A stretch of DNA of 64,000 nt from positions 5,084,001 through 5,148,000 of the forward strand of contig JBLDXI010000042.1 of assembly GCA_047495785.1 (NCBI GenBank), written 5' to 3'. The translations under genes and the position numbers were made by a program. The notes below the pieces were generated by a model. It made no database searches. It was given only the letters and a program-made list of their open reading frames with translations, and was not told the origin of the DNA. The stretch comes from Lepidodermella squamata (Eukaryota; Gastrotricha). Of the stretch, positions 47,855 through 58,229 are shown one piece after another (within the stretch, counting starts at the first letter, position 1; each line of letters begins with the position of its first letter).

Positions 47855-48594
47855 TGGAAAACATTTGTTACTTGGAAGCCTATACTAATCGCTCACAAAA
47901 TGCTTCATCGGCTGAGGCTAACTGTGAGAGGCAGAGAGTATCAAAGCCTAAAAGAAGGCTGTTATTCTTAGACCCCTATCAAAATTCAGAAGCAGACGGG
48001 CATAGGTACCCATCTGAAATTGGAGGTAGGGATAATCAGCGCAATCACACAGACTAGAAGTCGACAAATTCATCCCAACTTAATCCACATTCACAACTAG
48101 ACGAAAAACATGAATAGCCGGTGGGTGAAATGATGATGTTTAATTGTGGGTCAGGAAATGTCTCCATTTCTCGATCCTGCGCAAAAGAACAGCATAAAAC
48201 CGGCTAATAATTCGCAATTAAGTTGCAAATTAGTTGCAATTGGGATGTGGGATGTGGCGATTACATTCTAGAAAATAACCGGCTGAATTCCGAGATCTGG
48301 TGCTTCCGCACGCTGCAAAGCACGGTTTCGTGATTTTGAAAGAAGCGCGCTGACGTGGCGCGTGACGAGATCAAGGGTTACAGCCGCCTATTAATATAAA
48401 TAGCGTCCCTAATATACGTCATTAAGAACAATGGCTTGTCATGCCAAACGTGACGTCGCATGCTGCAAAGGATGCACTCCACATAACAGATTAGCGTAGT
48501 TTTTTACTACGACGTAATAAGTAATAAGGATTAATTGTTACGCGTTTTTTTGGTTCCAGAATCTTCCGAAGAACATAAATTGTGAGAATCTGAT
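47855..48594. other. Intergenic spacer with a candidate UPR element
   Basis: No gene seen. Upstream of gene 5 it holds TGACGTGG (48351-48358), matching the XBP1/ATF6 site, and GTGACGTC near 48450. Confidence 0.45.
48351..48358 (+). promoter_or_regulatory. Candidate XBP1-type unfolded-protein-response element
   Basis: TGACGTGG matches the XBP1 UPRE core. It lies about 500 nt upstream of ERp44-like gene 5, whose product acts in ER quality control. An 8-mer can occur by chance, so this is only suggestive. Confidence 0.35.
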
Positions 48595-48600
48595 TTTATT
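48595..48600 (-). terminator. Poly(A) signal overlapping the stop codon of ERp44-like gene 6
   Basis: On the minus strand the stop reads TGAATAAA: the last A of TGA is the first base of AATAAA. The 3' UTR would be only 10-30 nt long. Confidence 0.5.
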
Positions 48601-50146
48601 CATAGCTCATCCTTGTGCCTGTTCAAAAGAGTGTATCTTTCAGCAGACGGGCCGAGTTTGACAATTTCCGATTTAGCCACTTCATTTGGTACCATAGGTG
48701 CCACATCAGTAACGGAGCCATTTGCATCAACCGAGTATTTCTTCTTCATAGGAACACCACGAGCTCCGATGTAGACTTCATCTTTTCGCTGCTGGAGTTT
48801 TTTCTCATTCTCGTGAAATTCTTTATGCAATTTTCCCGAGTAAAGATCGTGGGAGAACGTCCGAAGGGCCCATTCCTCGCCCATTTCTTCCACAGGCCTC
48901 GGAAAATTGTACATATGCTCGAAATCATCAATGACCAAAATTGGCAGATCTTCGGTAGTGCGGCCCAATTTCTTGAGAGCTGAGCTAAATTGTGTACCAT
49001 CGGCGTAAACAGCTTTTAAAGAGTATCGCTCGTCGAAAAGCTGTTTGCTAACTTCCAGCGCGTATTTCTTCACAATTTCACGGTCTTCTGGGTTGTGAAA
49101 CAGGATGAGAAGCGGCGTGCCGAGTTCAGCGATTCGTTCTGCGTTGTCGGGATTGAGTTCTTCCACTAAGGGTACGCAGAAATTTTCGATCCATGTGTTG
49201 AGTTGCGTTTCGTTCTCCGCATCGCCAGGGAACTCCGTAAAGGCGTCATTCAGCTATACAAAATTGGGAAATCGACATGCTTACAATTATTTGCTAACTT
49301 TTTGAATAGAGGAATAGTGAAGTGGTAAGTGGTCATTTTCAAATTGCTATTTTTCTATATAGAATCAATTCAAAGTACAAAATGAAATCGACCTTTGAAG
49401 TAAACATCGATAGATTATAAACTTTGAGAGAACTCACAGCTGAATTGATGTGTCTGATCAAGTAGCCCCTATCGCCGGTCGTGTACTTGGGGATATCATC
49501 ACCATAATACGCGTGAAAGTCACAATCCTCACGAAACTTCTCGGACAGTGCCTCCAATTTCGAAATAACCGATTTCGCAACTTCGCTCTCTCGCTTTTCA
49601 GGCCGCATTGTCAGCACCACGTGCCGTTTTTTGGTTCCGGAGAAGTCTGAAATTTCGGCGAGAGACTTGGCCTCAAGAAATGGAGGCCTCAGGTGCAGAT
49701 CAACGTAATCGCGGAAAGCAGCAACCATACGCTCACCTTTGAACTCATGAAGAACTGGCTCGCCTCGTCTGAATAGCCGAATTGTGGGCAATTTCGTGAT
49801 TTTCAAGTTTTCGCACATCAGCTTGCCGTTATGGCCGCTTTCCTCTTCACAGTCGACCTTGGCAAAGAAAAGCCGGTTTGCCCTCATCAGGTTTGCCGAT
49901 AAGAAAACAGCTCCTTCTTCGAAAGTTGGCCTCATCACGTGGCTATGTGGGCAAAGTTGAGCATAGAAGTAGATCAAAACTAGTTCTTTATCCCTCATAA
50001 ATTCATGGCGATCTGTTTCGCCGATTTGCGTGACTTCGGCAGCCAAAATCGACGAGAAAAATAATCCTAATAAAATGCCCTGCAAGAGAAGGAGTGGGGT
50101 CCGAGGAATTCCAGATAAGACTTCGGGAAAAACTCACACTGAACAT
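48600..50146 (-). CDS. ERp44-like ER thioredoxin protein 6 (KDEL tail)
   Basis: Exons 50146-50138 (only MFS), 50079-49438, 49253-48600, all phase 0; about 434 residues. Joining the 9-nt first coding exon gives the signal peptide MFSGILLGLFFSSILAAEV. Domain 1 has FYAQLCPHSHVMRPTFEE (CPHS); the Trp before Cys is Leu. Domain 3 has TPLLILFHNPEDREI and DLPILVIDDFEHMYNFPRP. The tail ends KDEL, the canonical signal. The donor of intron 2 is GTGAGT. It shares the pre-tail GARGVPMKKKY with copies 4 and 5. Confidence 0.9.
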
Positions 50147-50484
50147 TGACAGTTTTGTGGATGTACTTTGACGCTAGATTATGCTATACTCACCATTTGA
50201 AGTAAAAGGCATAAAGCTGACGTAGCTCTTCGAGAACAGTCTCTTAATTTGTAGATGCTATCACGTCTTTAGTGCTTAAGCTGCACTCGGTTAAAAAGCT
50301 AAACACCTGACTATTAACAACATAATATACCCGGCTTTCATGAGCTTGAAGAGCTAAGTGAATTAGATAGTTGGCCTTTTCATCTCTGATTTCGTCCTAT
50401 TTCGAATTCAAAGGCTGATTTTATAATTTATTCGATTATTGCATTATTTCTCTCACATGAACAATTGGGTCAAACAGATTCTAA
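50147..50484. other. Intergenic spacer
   Basis: AT-rich spacer between the ERp44-like gene 6 and the receptor gene. I see no gene or clear regulatory motif. Confidence 0.4.
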
Positions 50485-52582
50485 TTAGCCCAGTCGCTTC
50501 TTCTTGCGACAGAACCGAACTATTACGAGCGAAGCTTGTTGGAATTGGCGAGGGGTGAGGATTTTCATAACAGCTGTCAAGCACATTTCAATATTCAACA
50601 ACAACATGGCTGTACTATGTAAGCGATGCGTCCCGATTATCGGGCCGAAACTATGGGGGAAACTTTCGGCAAAAAAAGCGATACCAAGCGGCAGGTGGCA
50701 TATCGAGTTGATTGTAAACGCTACCAGAGATTGTTGAGCGAAGAAAAATTCACGATGGCGCCACGAAGAGTCATCTGAGCATGTTTGCAAGCTAATTGAT
50801 GCTAACAGGCTCGCGTTGACTCGTTGCATTTTCTTGAAAATCGCCCAGTAATTCATGGCAAGAACTGAAGACGTTGAAAGGACTGCAAAAGAGTAGTAGA
50901 TGAATAGTAGGGCTGAGGTGTTGAAATATTCGGTGAGCTTGTAGTCAAACGCTCCACAAAGGTGTATGTATCTTGAATTGTCCACGGGTAGTGCCTGATG
51001 GCCCAGAATGCTGTATGGATAGACAGTTAATACCGTCGACAAGGAACCGCAGAGCATAAAGCCGAAAGCAACAGTGATCGAAAGCTGTAACACACAAAAG
51101 CACTGGATTAAGAAAAGAGAATAGCAAGAACTCTATTCCACCTCAGGCTTACATTCTCACTTCGGTTTAATGACCCAAACTTTCAAACGGAAACACGCTG
51201 CAAGGGAAAATCAACCGGGGATTCCAAATCTAAACAAGGCTGAGATTCTGATTCTCTTAATTCTTCAAATGCTGAGCTATCATGAGCAGGACTTCGGCAC
51301 GTAACTCTCATCAGCATTTTGGACTGAAATAATTTCGAATAATATATGCTTTCGCTGGTTATGTGTTTCACGCAATTACATAGTTAGGTTAAGATTGCAT
51401 AATATCGATCGAGATACACCAAGTGGCCAAATCGATTCAGATGCGACATGTATCGATTTATTGCATACGTCTGAAGACAGCTAAATTACTGCGCAATTCT
51501 CTCTCTCTCTCTAATTCAATTTCCCTAACCCGATGTCGGCTGTGTTATGACAGCGTGTAACTGTTGGTCATTTCTACGTCACGCACTGTTACACTTGTCG
51601 AGAGAAATTAGGGATAAAGAGGATAATAGCAATAACGCGGAACTCTGTAATCTAGAAATACCCCCTTCCGTTTATAACGAATGCAGATAATTGGGTCATT
51701 TCTCCTAACCTCAGAAGAGACAAATCGCTGCTGTTACCTATAATGACTTTTGTTTGGAATAAACTGAATACCGTGTTTCAATGAATAACAGCCTTCAAGA
51801 ATTTGAACTTTGAACATTAAAATAAGATAGGAACATATCGCGACTTCCGCGCCAGAACAGTGTGCCGGAAATAGAAACAAATGGCGTAATGCATTTGATG
51901 CGGAGAGAAAACTGGCGTCCAACTTTTTTTCTCGCGATCAGGCACGCGACTGACTTGGCGAAGATGCAAAAAGTTAGTTTTACGCCATTTGTTTCTATTT
52001 CCGGCACACTGTTCTGGCGCGGAAGTCGCGATATGGATAGGGAATAGGGTATCAGCTTTCAGCTATTGAAACCTGTTTTCTTTTTAAGCGGAGTGCGTCG
52101 AAGCCGAGACAAACCTTGAGCAGACTGGATCTGTAGTTAGGAGAGTCCGATAGCGCTCGAAGCCGTCGCTCGTAACTGATAATCCTATTCATGTAACACC
52201 CGAAAGGCCCAATCGCTAAGGCTACCCACATTGAAGAGCGGCAAAAACCAGCGTTGAAATTGCCATCGTGCAGCGTTACCAGAAAACCGAACGCGAAATT
52301 AAAGGCCAGCAAAGCGTTGCGCAGGTCATAAATCGCGTTCAGAACAAAAAACTCGCGCTTTACGCCTCGTTTGATATAAACGCCCAGGCTTCCTAACGCT
52401 GATAGAATGATGAATATTGGCGATATCAGAAATGGCAAGCTGTATGCCAGGCGGTCGCTGACTGTTTGAGCAGTTAGATCCGTATACCATATGAAATACG
52501 GCCTGGGTTCATTGTAACCTCGGCCAGATATATTCACCAGTATCCAAGCTCCGTTTATAACGTATGCAACTGATCTATTCAT
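50485..52582 (-). CDS. Seven-helix receptor, nematode chemoreceptor-like
   Basis: Exon 1 52582-52115 (ATG at MNRSVAYV; the frame is open further upstream without an ATG), intron of 1.03 kb with a GTTTGT donor, exon 2 51084-50485; about 355 residues, phase 0. Exon 1 carries helices 1-3 (SLPFLISPIFIILSALGSLG, AIYDLRNALLAFNFAFGF, MWVALAIGPFGCYMNRIISY), followed by YERRLRAL where GPCRs have the E/DRY-type motif. Exon 2 carries helices 4-7 (ITVAFGFMLCGSLSTVL, SALLFIYYSFAVLSTSSVLA, VAFTINSICHLPLGIAFFAE, STAMLLLNIEMCLTAVMKIL) and a basic tail (FCRKKKRLG). The ER-R motif after helix 3 and overall layout recall the Sra superfamily of nematode chemoreceptors (Sre/Srab), but the assignment is tentative. 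The intron holds a MITE. Confidence 0.68.
51835..52035. mobile_element. 200-bp MITE, TATCGCG-ended family, copy 2
   Basis: Near-identical to 14801-15002: CATATCGCGACTTCCGCGCC at the left end and its complement at the right, with inverted arms through CGGAAATAGAAACAAATGGC. It lies in the intron of the seven-helix receptor, 80 nt from exon 1. Confidence 0.78.
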
Positions 52583-54604
52583 CAAATCGCCTTGAAAATT
52601 AGTGAAATGTCGCGTAAATTGAATTCGCTTTGCCACATTTTAAATTCGATTATCATCTCTTTTCTTCTTGAAAGAATTGCTAAGGTACTCAATTATCGGA
52701 CTAATAATGTCACTTCACCTAATAATATGTCGTCCTTTATCGAGTCCGTTTGAAATCTTCGCGCAAAGCAATCTTCGCTAAATTAAACTTCAGCGGACAT
52801 GATTACCTTGCAATCAGAAACAGTCCATTTGTCATTTGAAAATCTGCTAACGAACATGGGATGAAAATACGTCAGGCGTAGATGTTTCGGAACTATCCCA
52901 TCGTCAATGCAGCGTAACGGAGAAAAATAGGGCGTGGGCTCTCAGTTTTCGACCGCTTCGGAATCCGAGCCAAATCTTCTGCAAAAATAAAAATCTGGAT
53001 CTCTATTCTCGCGAATTTAATAATTTCAGGATCCCGTGAGCCGAATTACTGACATGCAGCTCCTCTCTTCAAAACTCAATTTCGTGAGTCCTAGTTTTCA
53101 GTTCGCAATGTTTGGTTAATATGAAACATTATAGCTCTTATCCACAAACTAACTTCGGAGAGGGTGTCTCCGGAGACGGAGCATGCAAGTTCCGAATACT
53201 CAAGCGAAACCTTGGGGCAATTGAGCCGTGCGAAGTTTCTATTTTTGGCGGGCTGAAGATTTCGAGCGCGCAAAATTGAGCAGGTAGACCTAGGGTTTGC
53301 AATTGTTTCAATTAGACTTGAATCCTCAAAATTCCTACATAATAGGATGCGAAATGAGGCGACAAGACGCATGAGGCAAAATTTCGACGCGAAATTTAAC
53401 ATTTTTCAGAATAATTAAAAAATAATTACCAATAATAACTGAATCATTCTTCGAACCCGCACTAAAAGCTAACATTTTTATTGTAACCCGGTAATTTGTA
53501 TTTCGGATTTATTGGTGAAAGGAAGGATATTTTACTGCGCGCGTTTCATATGCTAGAAATGTACGTCATTATAGTCAGTTACAATCAAAATTACGAATCA
53601 ACGATGCCACGTGAACATTTAATCGATGTCGTCGCCCTAACTCGCGCGTTCGAATGTCCACGCGCGCGTGTGTATGCAGTAACTTCGGACGCGCACAAAT
53701 TTCGGTTCGGAGAGCAGTTGTCGGAATCAGTTGTCGGGGCATAGTTTCACTAATATGAATATATTCATGAGATGTCGTGAAAGCAGGACATTCTTATTTG
53801 AGTGCCTAAAATGGCAGGAAAATTTGAGCACTTAGAATGAGGTTACAAAAAGTCAAAACTTATTTTTCCGGAATTTTTCTGACATAATTATCAATTATCA
53901 ACTTTGAGGGCTTTGGAATATTAATTAGCACCTTATGAATATTCATATTTTTAAAACTATTAAAACTTCTTTTGGTCTGTCCGACTTTTTATTGTTAGCT
54001 GCGCTTGACACATACTTGGAGCAAAAAATAGTTCGGGCGCGTGTGAGACATTTTTAGTTTCAACTCAACAAATTCCTAACCGTGCGTAACTTTTGAATCT
54101 CGCTGTATCGAAGACGAAAACTTTGCACACGTCTCTGAATCAGTTTGAGAGCGTAACCAAGTGTTCCCGTGTTCCCGGTAATGCAGTGTTGCTCAGCCAC
54201 AACACGTTCTGAATAACATCATCTCTTTCCATGGATTTTTCATCGAATAAATGTCATTATTTAAAACGTTTCATTCACATGTTTATTCGGCTTTGCGCGA
54301 TACCAACGGCTAATAGCTAGCATGAAACTAGATCAATAGCGCTGAGTATCAATTTTAATTATTTCTATATTTCTTTTCATTTTACCTTCAGCGGTGATAA
54401 CAACATGATGATTGACAGACACTCCCTGCTCAACGAGCTTCGAGGTTTGCGCGCAACGGCATAATTCAGTGGGAGAGCCGTCTGCGTTCGCAAGGAGACA
54501 TCTCCAAGTCGTACCGTGCTCTAGGTCGAATCACACCCTTCCGCATAAGGAAAACAAAAAAATTGTCTCCGCAAAAAGTATATTAGGAAAAGTCCGCCCG
54601 AGAA
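52583..54604. other. Intergenic region
   Basis: Divergent space between the receptor (minus) and the PAN/lectin gene (plus). The ORFs present (53091-53402, 53496-53744) have no domain or splice support. Confidence 0.4.
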
Positions 54605-55746
54605 ATGCGCATGGCTGCATTGCTTTTCGCTCTGCTTTCTCTTGGGGTGCCCTCAGCCACTGGCCAGTCATTGATGAGCTCCTTCGAGAAATGGGTCAGT
54701 AAGCCTGAGCTGAATAACATGCTGCCAGCTACGTTGCCGCCGTACTATGATCAGCAGATCAATTCAAAAACTGAATGCATGTCTCACTGCACAAGAAACG
54801 CGAGTTGCAGCAGTTTGGCTTACAGCGAGTCGAAGCGAGTGTGCAAACTGTACAGCCATCTCGGCTTGGTTACACCCCTGCCGAAACTGAAGCTGGATCT
54901 AGGTCAAGGCCATAAAATGTACTATCGAGTACGTATTGCGTCATACTAAGCCATTAGCCATATTAGCCATTAGCCACTGGCAGAATAAACATTAATTTTC
55001 TATTATTCCTTTGAAAGGGTCATTTCTGCCCGCCTGGTTGGATATCAGACAACGATAGCGACCGTTGTTACCTACTGCAGAGTGAAACATTGTGGCGGCA
55101 ATATTCCTGGAAGGTTTGCGACGAAAACTTTCAGTCGGAACTAGCCACCTTCCAGAACGTCGACCAGCGGCGTCGGCTCTACCAGGTAATTCGGAAATCT
55201 TTTGAACCTATTACAATCGCCTTTCTTCAGATTCTGAAGAACAACGCTCCGTCGAATTCGACCAACTGGTGGACTGGCTATGCTTCATTCGCTGCAAACG
55301 TCTGGCCACGGCCTGTTCAGGAGATCAAGGGCTACCTCAAACGCAAGGGCAATGTGGGCGATGACTTTTTGACCCTCAATAATGTTAAAGGTCCCAAGGA
55401 ATGCGCCAGCATGTGCGATCGTGTCTATCGTGACAGTTGTGTTGCCTTCGCCTACATCCGCCGTGATAACTACTGTACTCTAAAATCATCTTCTTACAAC
55501 GGACCGGGTACCTCGGTCGATGTCGACGTGTGGACGTATGAAAAAATTCGTGGCAGGCCTACCGCACGGCGTCCCAATTTGAAAGTAAACTCTGCTTCTG
55601 GTAACTGCTTCGATGGACAAGCTGGTAATGCTTTGACGCTTCAGAAATGCGCGGATAGTTGTAAGGCAACGCGCGGCAGGTGCGTGACTTACCAATTTCC
55701 CAGACCGGCATTTAGGCTGCAGAACAACGCCGAACACAGGGGTTGA
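54605..55746 (+). CDS. Secreted PAN / C-type-lectin-like protein, 3' end disrupted
   Basis: Exons 54605-54928, 55018-55185, 55231-55746, all phase 0; introns of 89 and 45 nt. About 335 residues. Signal peptide MAALLFALLSLGVPSATGQ. Residues about 50-105 form a PAN/apple-like module (TECMSHCTRNASCSSLAYS, VCKLYS). The second module begins GHFCPPGWISDNDSDRCYLL and has W..YSWKVCDENFQSELATF and NWWTGYASF, the N-terminal half of a C-type lectin fold. A second PAN module follows (KGPKECASMCDRVYRDSCVAFAYI, YCTLKSS), then the start of a third (NALTLQKCADSCKATRGRCVTYQF). The third lacks its second half and the frame ends 30 nt before a foldback repeat, so truncation by the repeat is likely. Expected role: extracellular carbohydrate or protein binding. 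Confidence 0.75.
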
Positions 55747-55774
55747 AAATGTCTGCTGAACAAAGGGGTGAAAT

Positions 55775-56339
55775 CGAATTGTACTGACTTGTTCGGCTTT
55801 TTTACGCCAATTTGTTCGGCCTTGTTCGGAAATGTTGGGAAAATAATTTCAGCCAGAAAAAATAAAAATGTGCGATGGCTGTGGGAGTTGAACCATCGTT
55901 CTCGCACTCCTTACTCAGCCTCTCTCACCACTAAGCCATCTACTCTCTTGAAATCAGAGACCGTTTTCTAGCTATATAAATGAGTGGGTGTAAATCGTAA
56001 CTTGGAAACTATAATGGCTATCGAAATTCTGAAAAAGCCATCAGATTCAGCGTGTGCGCTTTCATTTTCTTTATGGACTTTCTTTGCTGGCAAGAGCGCT
56101 GGTGCCCACCGATGTTCAGTATTGAGCTATTCATTTAAATAGCTAGAAACCGGTCTCTGATTTCAAGAGAGTAGATGGCTTAGTGGTGAGAGAGGCTGAG
56201 TAAGGAGTGCGAGAACGATGGTTCAACTCCCACAGCCATCGCACATTTTTATTTTTTCTGGCTGAAATTATTTTCCCAACATTTCCGAACAAGGCCGAAC
56301 AAATTGGCGTAAAAAAGCCGAACAAGTCAGTACAATTCG
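55775..56339. repeat. Foldback repeat carrying two head-to-head tRNA-like sequences
   Basis: Arms 55775-55976 and 56137-56339 are almost perfect reverse complements; the spacer is 160 nt. Each arm contains a tRNA-like segment. The arms also share TTGTTCGG and AAATTGGCG motifs. It sits at the truncated 3' end of the PAN/lectin gene. Confidence 0.85.
56174..56240 (+). other. tRNA-like sequence (pol III A and B boxes), right arm
   Basis: GATGGCT and AGCCATC at the two ends would pair as a perfect 7-bp acceptor stem. TGGCTTAGTGGT fits the A box and GGTTCAACTCC fits the B box. The T stem pairs poorly and the total is only 67 nt, so it is more likely a tRNA-derived SINE head or tRNA pseudogene. 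The mirror copy lies in the left arm, about 55873-55940 on the minus strand. Confidence 0.5.
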
Positions 56340-56726
56340 CTAGCGACGCGGCATAAGGGACTATTTGGACGGTAACTTTTTTACCGCACAGCAAACATAG
56401 TACTGAGAATAAAGTGCTATTTTTACCGTCCTTTTTACCGTTCAGTAACTTCATCTCGTCATTGTTCTCATGTGCGCGGTAAATATTTTACCGTAAACGG
56501 CATCCCACCGCAGCACTAAGGCAAACAATAGTCACATACGGTAAGCTTGTTTTCTTTGTGTTCACGGAGGTTTCGTTTAGAAGTTTGCGAGCGTCCTTCA
56601 TGACTACATGATATGCTAGCTGCATTAGGTATGCCGCCGCGTGAACATGACACCTACTGTTCATGTATTAAAATTTAACATGTTATTATTTCCGAGTGCG
56701 AATATGCCAAACGCTCGACCCTGAAA

Positions 56727-56934
56727 CCGATAATCGAAGCGTTGACGCCAGCGATTTGTGCGATCGATCGATTTGTAATTAGTTCAGTTTTGTACTCCAG
56801 GACAATGAGTTAATCCCCTGCCATATGGCCCCGATAATCGAAGCGTTGGCGCCAGCGATTTGTGCGATCGATCGATTTGTAATTAGTTCAGTTTTGTACT
56901 CCAGGACAATGAGTTAATCCCCTGCCATATGGCC
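56727..56934 (+). repeat. Tandem duplication, two units of 104 bp
   Basis: Units 56727-56830 and 56831-56934 start CCGATAATCGAAGCGTTG and end CCATATGGCC. I see one mismatch (GACGCC against GGCGCC), so the duplication is recent. No gene overlaps it. Confidence 0.85.
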
Positions 56935-57488
56935 CCCATAGCGTTGTATGGTTTTGGTGGGGAGTGAGCACTCTATCATCTCTATGACAAAACCAAAAAA
57001 TAAAGCAAAAAATAAAGCAAAAAAGTCATTTCCACTGATTTAATTCTCGTTAAAACTAGAGCAGCCTTATTCCCGAGTTGGCGAGGTTTTCAGAATTTTT
57101 TCGGCAGAATTTACCATTGAGCTGGGTGACAATGAGAATTCCTGGCCAATATCTGACTATTATTGTTCTGTTGAAATTTGAACTTTCTTACGTTAATCTC
57201 ATCAAAAAATGTAAATAGTTGGGCATTTCCAAAATGGCCTGAAATCTGCAGCTGATCTGCAGCCAGTCGGCTAATTTTGTGCCTTGAAGATGTACGTAAG
57301 TAATCAGTATTAAAGTAAATTAGTAATATTAAGCCTACCTGAGCGTTCGTTAATTATAAATGAAATTGGCGATATTATAATATTGAATAATAATCATTTT
57401 GCAATAAGTTCAACGCTGAGGTTGTTCTTTTACGTTAAAATTGTTGCTGATCGGCTGTGCTATTAACGACACATTAATTACTGATTAT

Positions 57489-58229
57489 ATGGCTGAAAAC
57501 GGCAGACCGCCTTCCGGTCGCCGCCGAAGCCGCCCGCCCGATGGGGGCGTTCAGCAGAAGAAGTCAAAACCGGACCCACCGTTGTCTGCCACTGACGGCG
57601 CGAAGCTGCCGAAGAAATTCAACGTGAAGGGCGGGGCTCTCGGCCGCTGCCATCGCCGAGGTCTAAGCACTCATCCTACAGCACCGCAGTGCCGATGCCT
57701 CTCCGTCGTCCTCCGTCGACCGCATGGATGCCGACGCCGCTTTCCGGTGCTCCGGGCGTCGTCGTCCTCTCCGCCGGTCACCAATCAGCCGCCGGCTCGT
57801 GGTGCTCCTGTCAGCCCGGCTCGTCACGCGCCGGCCCCGTCTAACCCTGTTAGCAAACGTGTGGTTATCATTGATAATGTCTTTGGCATGTCTCGAAGTG
57901 AGCCTGAGCCCGAGCTAGTTAGAGCTGCGCCCTGGCTCGAATATCAAGCGGCGGTTGACATGCGCAGTGGTGGCCTTCGGGTCATCTGCTCCACGCCAGC
58001 TACAGCGGATCGCCTCTTGAAAAGAGACCTTGTCGCCGGTGCCTTCCGAGGGTCCAACTACCGTGTTCATCGCCCCGGTGAGCCAGATTCGACTCGTCCC
58101 TTGCCTCCTGCCGTCGAGAAAGAACACCGTACCGTGCTGACCTCGCGTCTATCGGCCTGCTACTCTGTTGCCGATCTGCGGGCCCACCTCTCGCCAACGG
58201 ACAAACGAGACCAACAATACCGAAAATAG
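57489..58229 (+). CDS. Candidate retroelement ORF1-like protein
   Basis: The open frame runs from 57441; I prefer the ATG at 57489 (MAENGRPPSGRR), about 246 residues. The N-terminal half is rich in Pro, Arg and Ser (SGRRRSRPPDGG). The C-terminal half looks folded: SKRVVIIDNVFGMSRSEPE, a long stretch SGGLRVICSTPATADRLLKRD that resembles an RRM-like domain, then YRVHRPGEPD. This layout recalls ORF1 proteins of non-LTR elements. It is GC-rich compared with its AT-rich flanks, and an R2-like LINE 3' end lies 2.3 kb downstream on the same strand. It could also be a host gene exon; no introns were resolved. Confidence 0.35.
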   Translation: MAENGRPPSGRRRSRPPDGGVQQKKSKPDPPLSATDGAKLPKKFNVKGGALGRCHRRGLSTHPTAPQCRCLSVVLRRPHGCRRRFPVLRASSSSPPVTNQPPARGAPVSPARHAPAPSNPVSKRVVIIDNVFGMSRSEPEPELVRAAPWLEYQAAVDMRSGGLRVICSTPATADRLLKRDLVAGAFRGSNYRVHRPGEPDSTRPLPPAVEKEHRTVLTSRLSACYSVADLRAHLSPTDKRDQQYRK

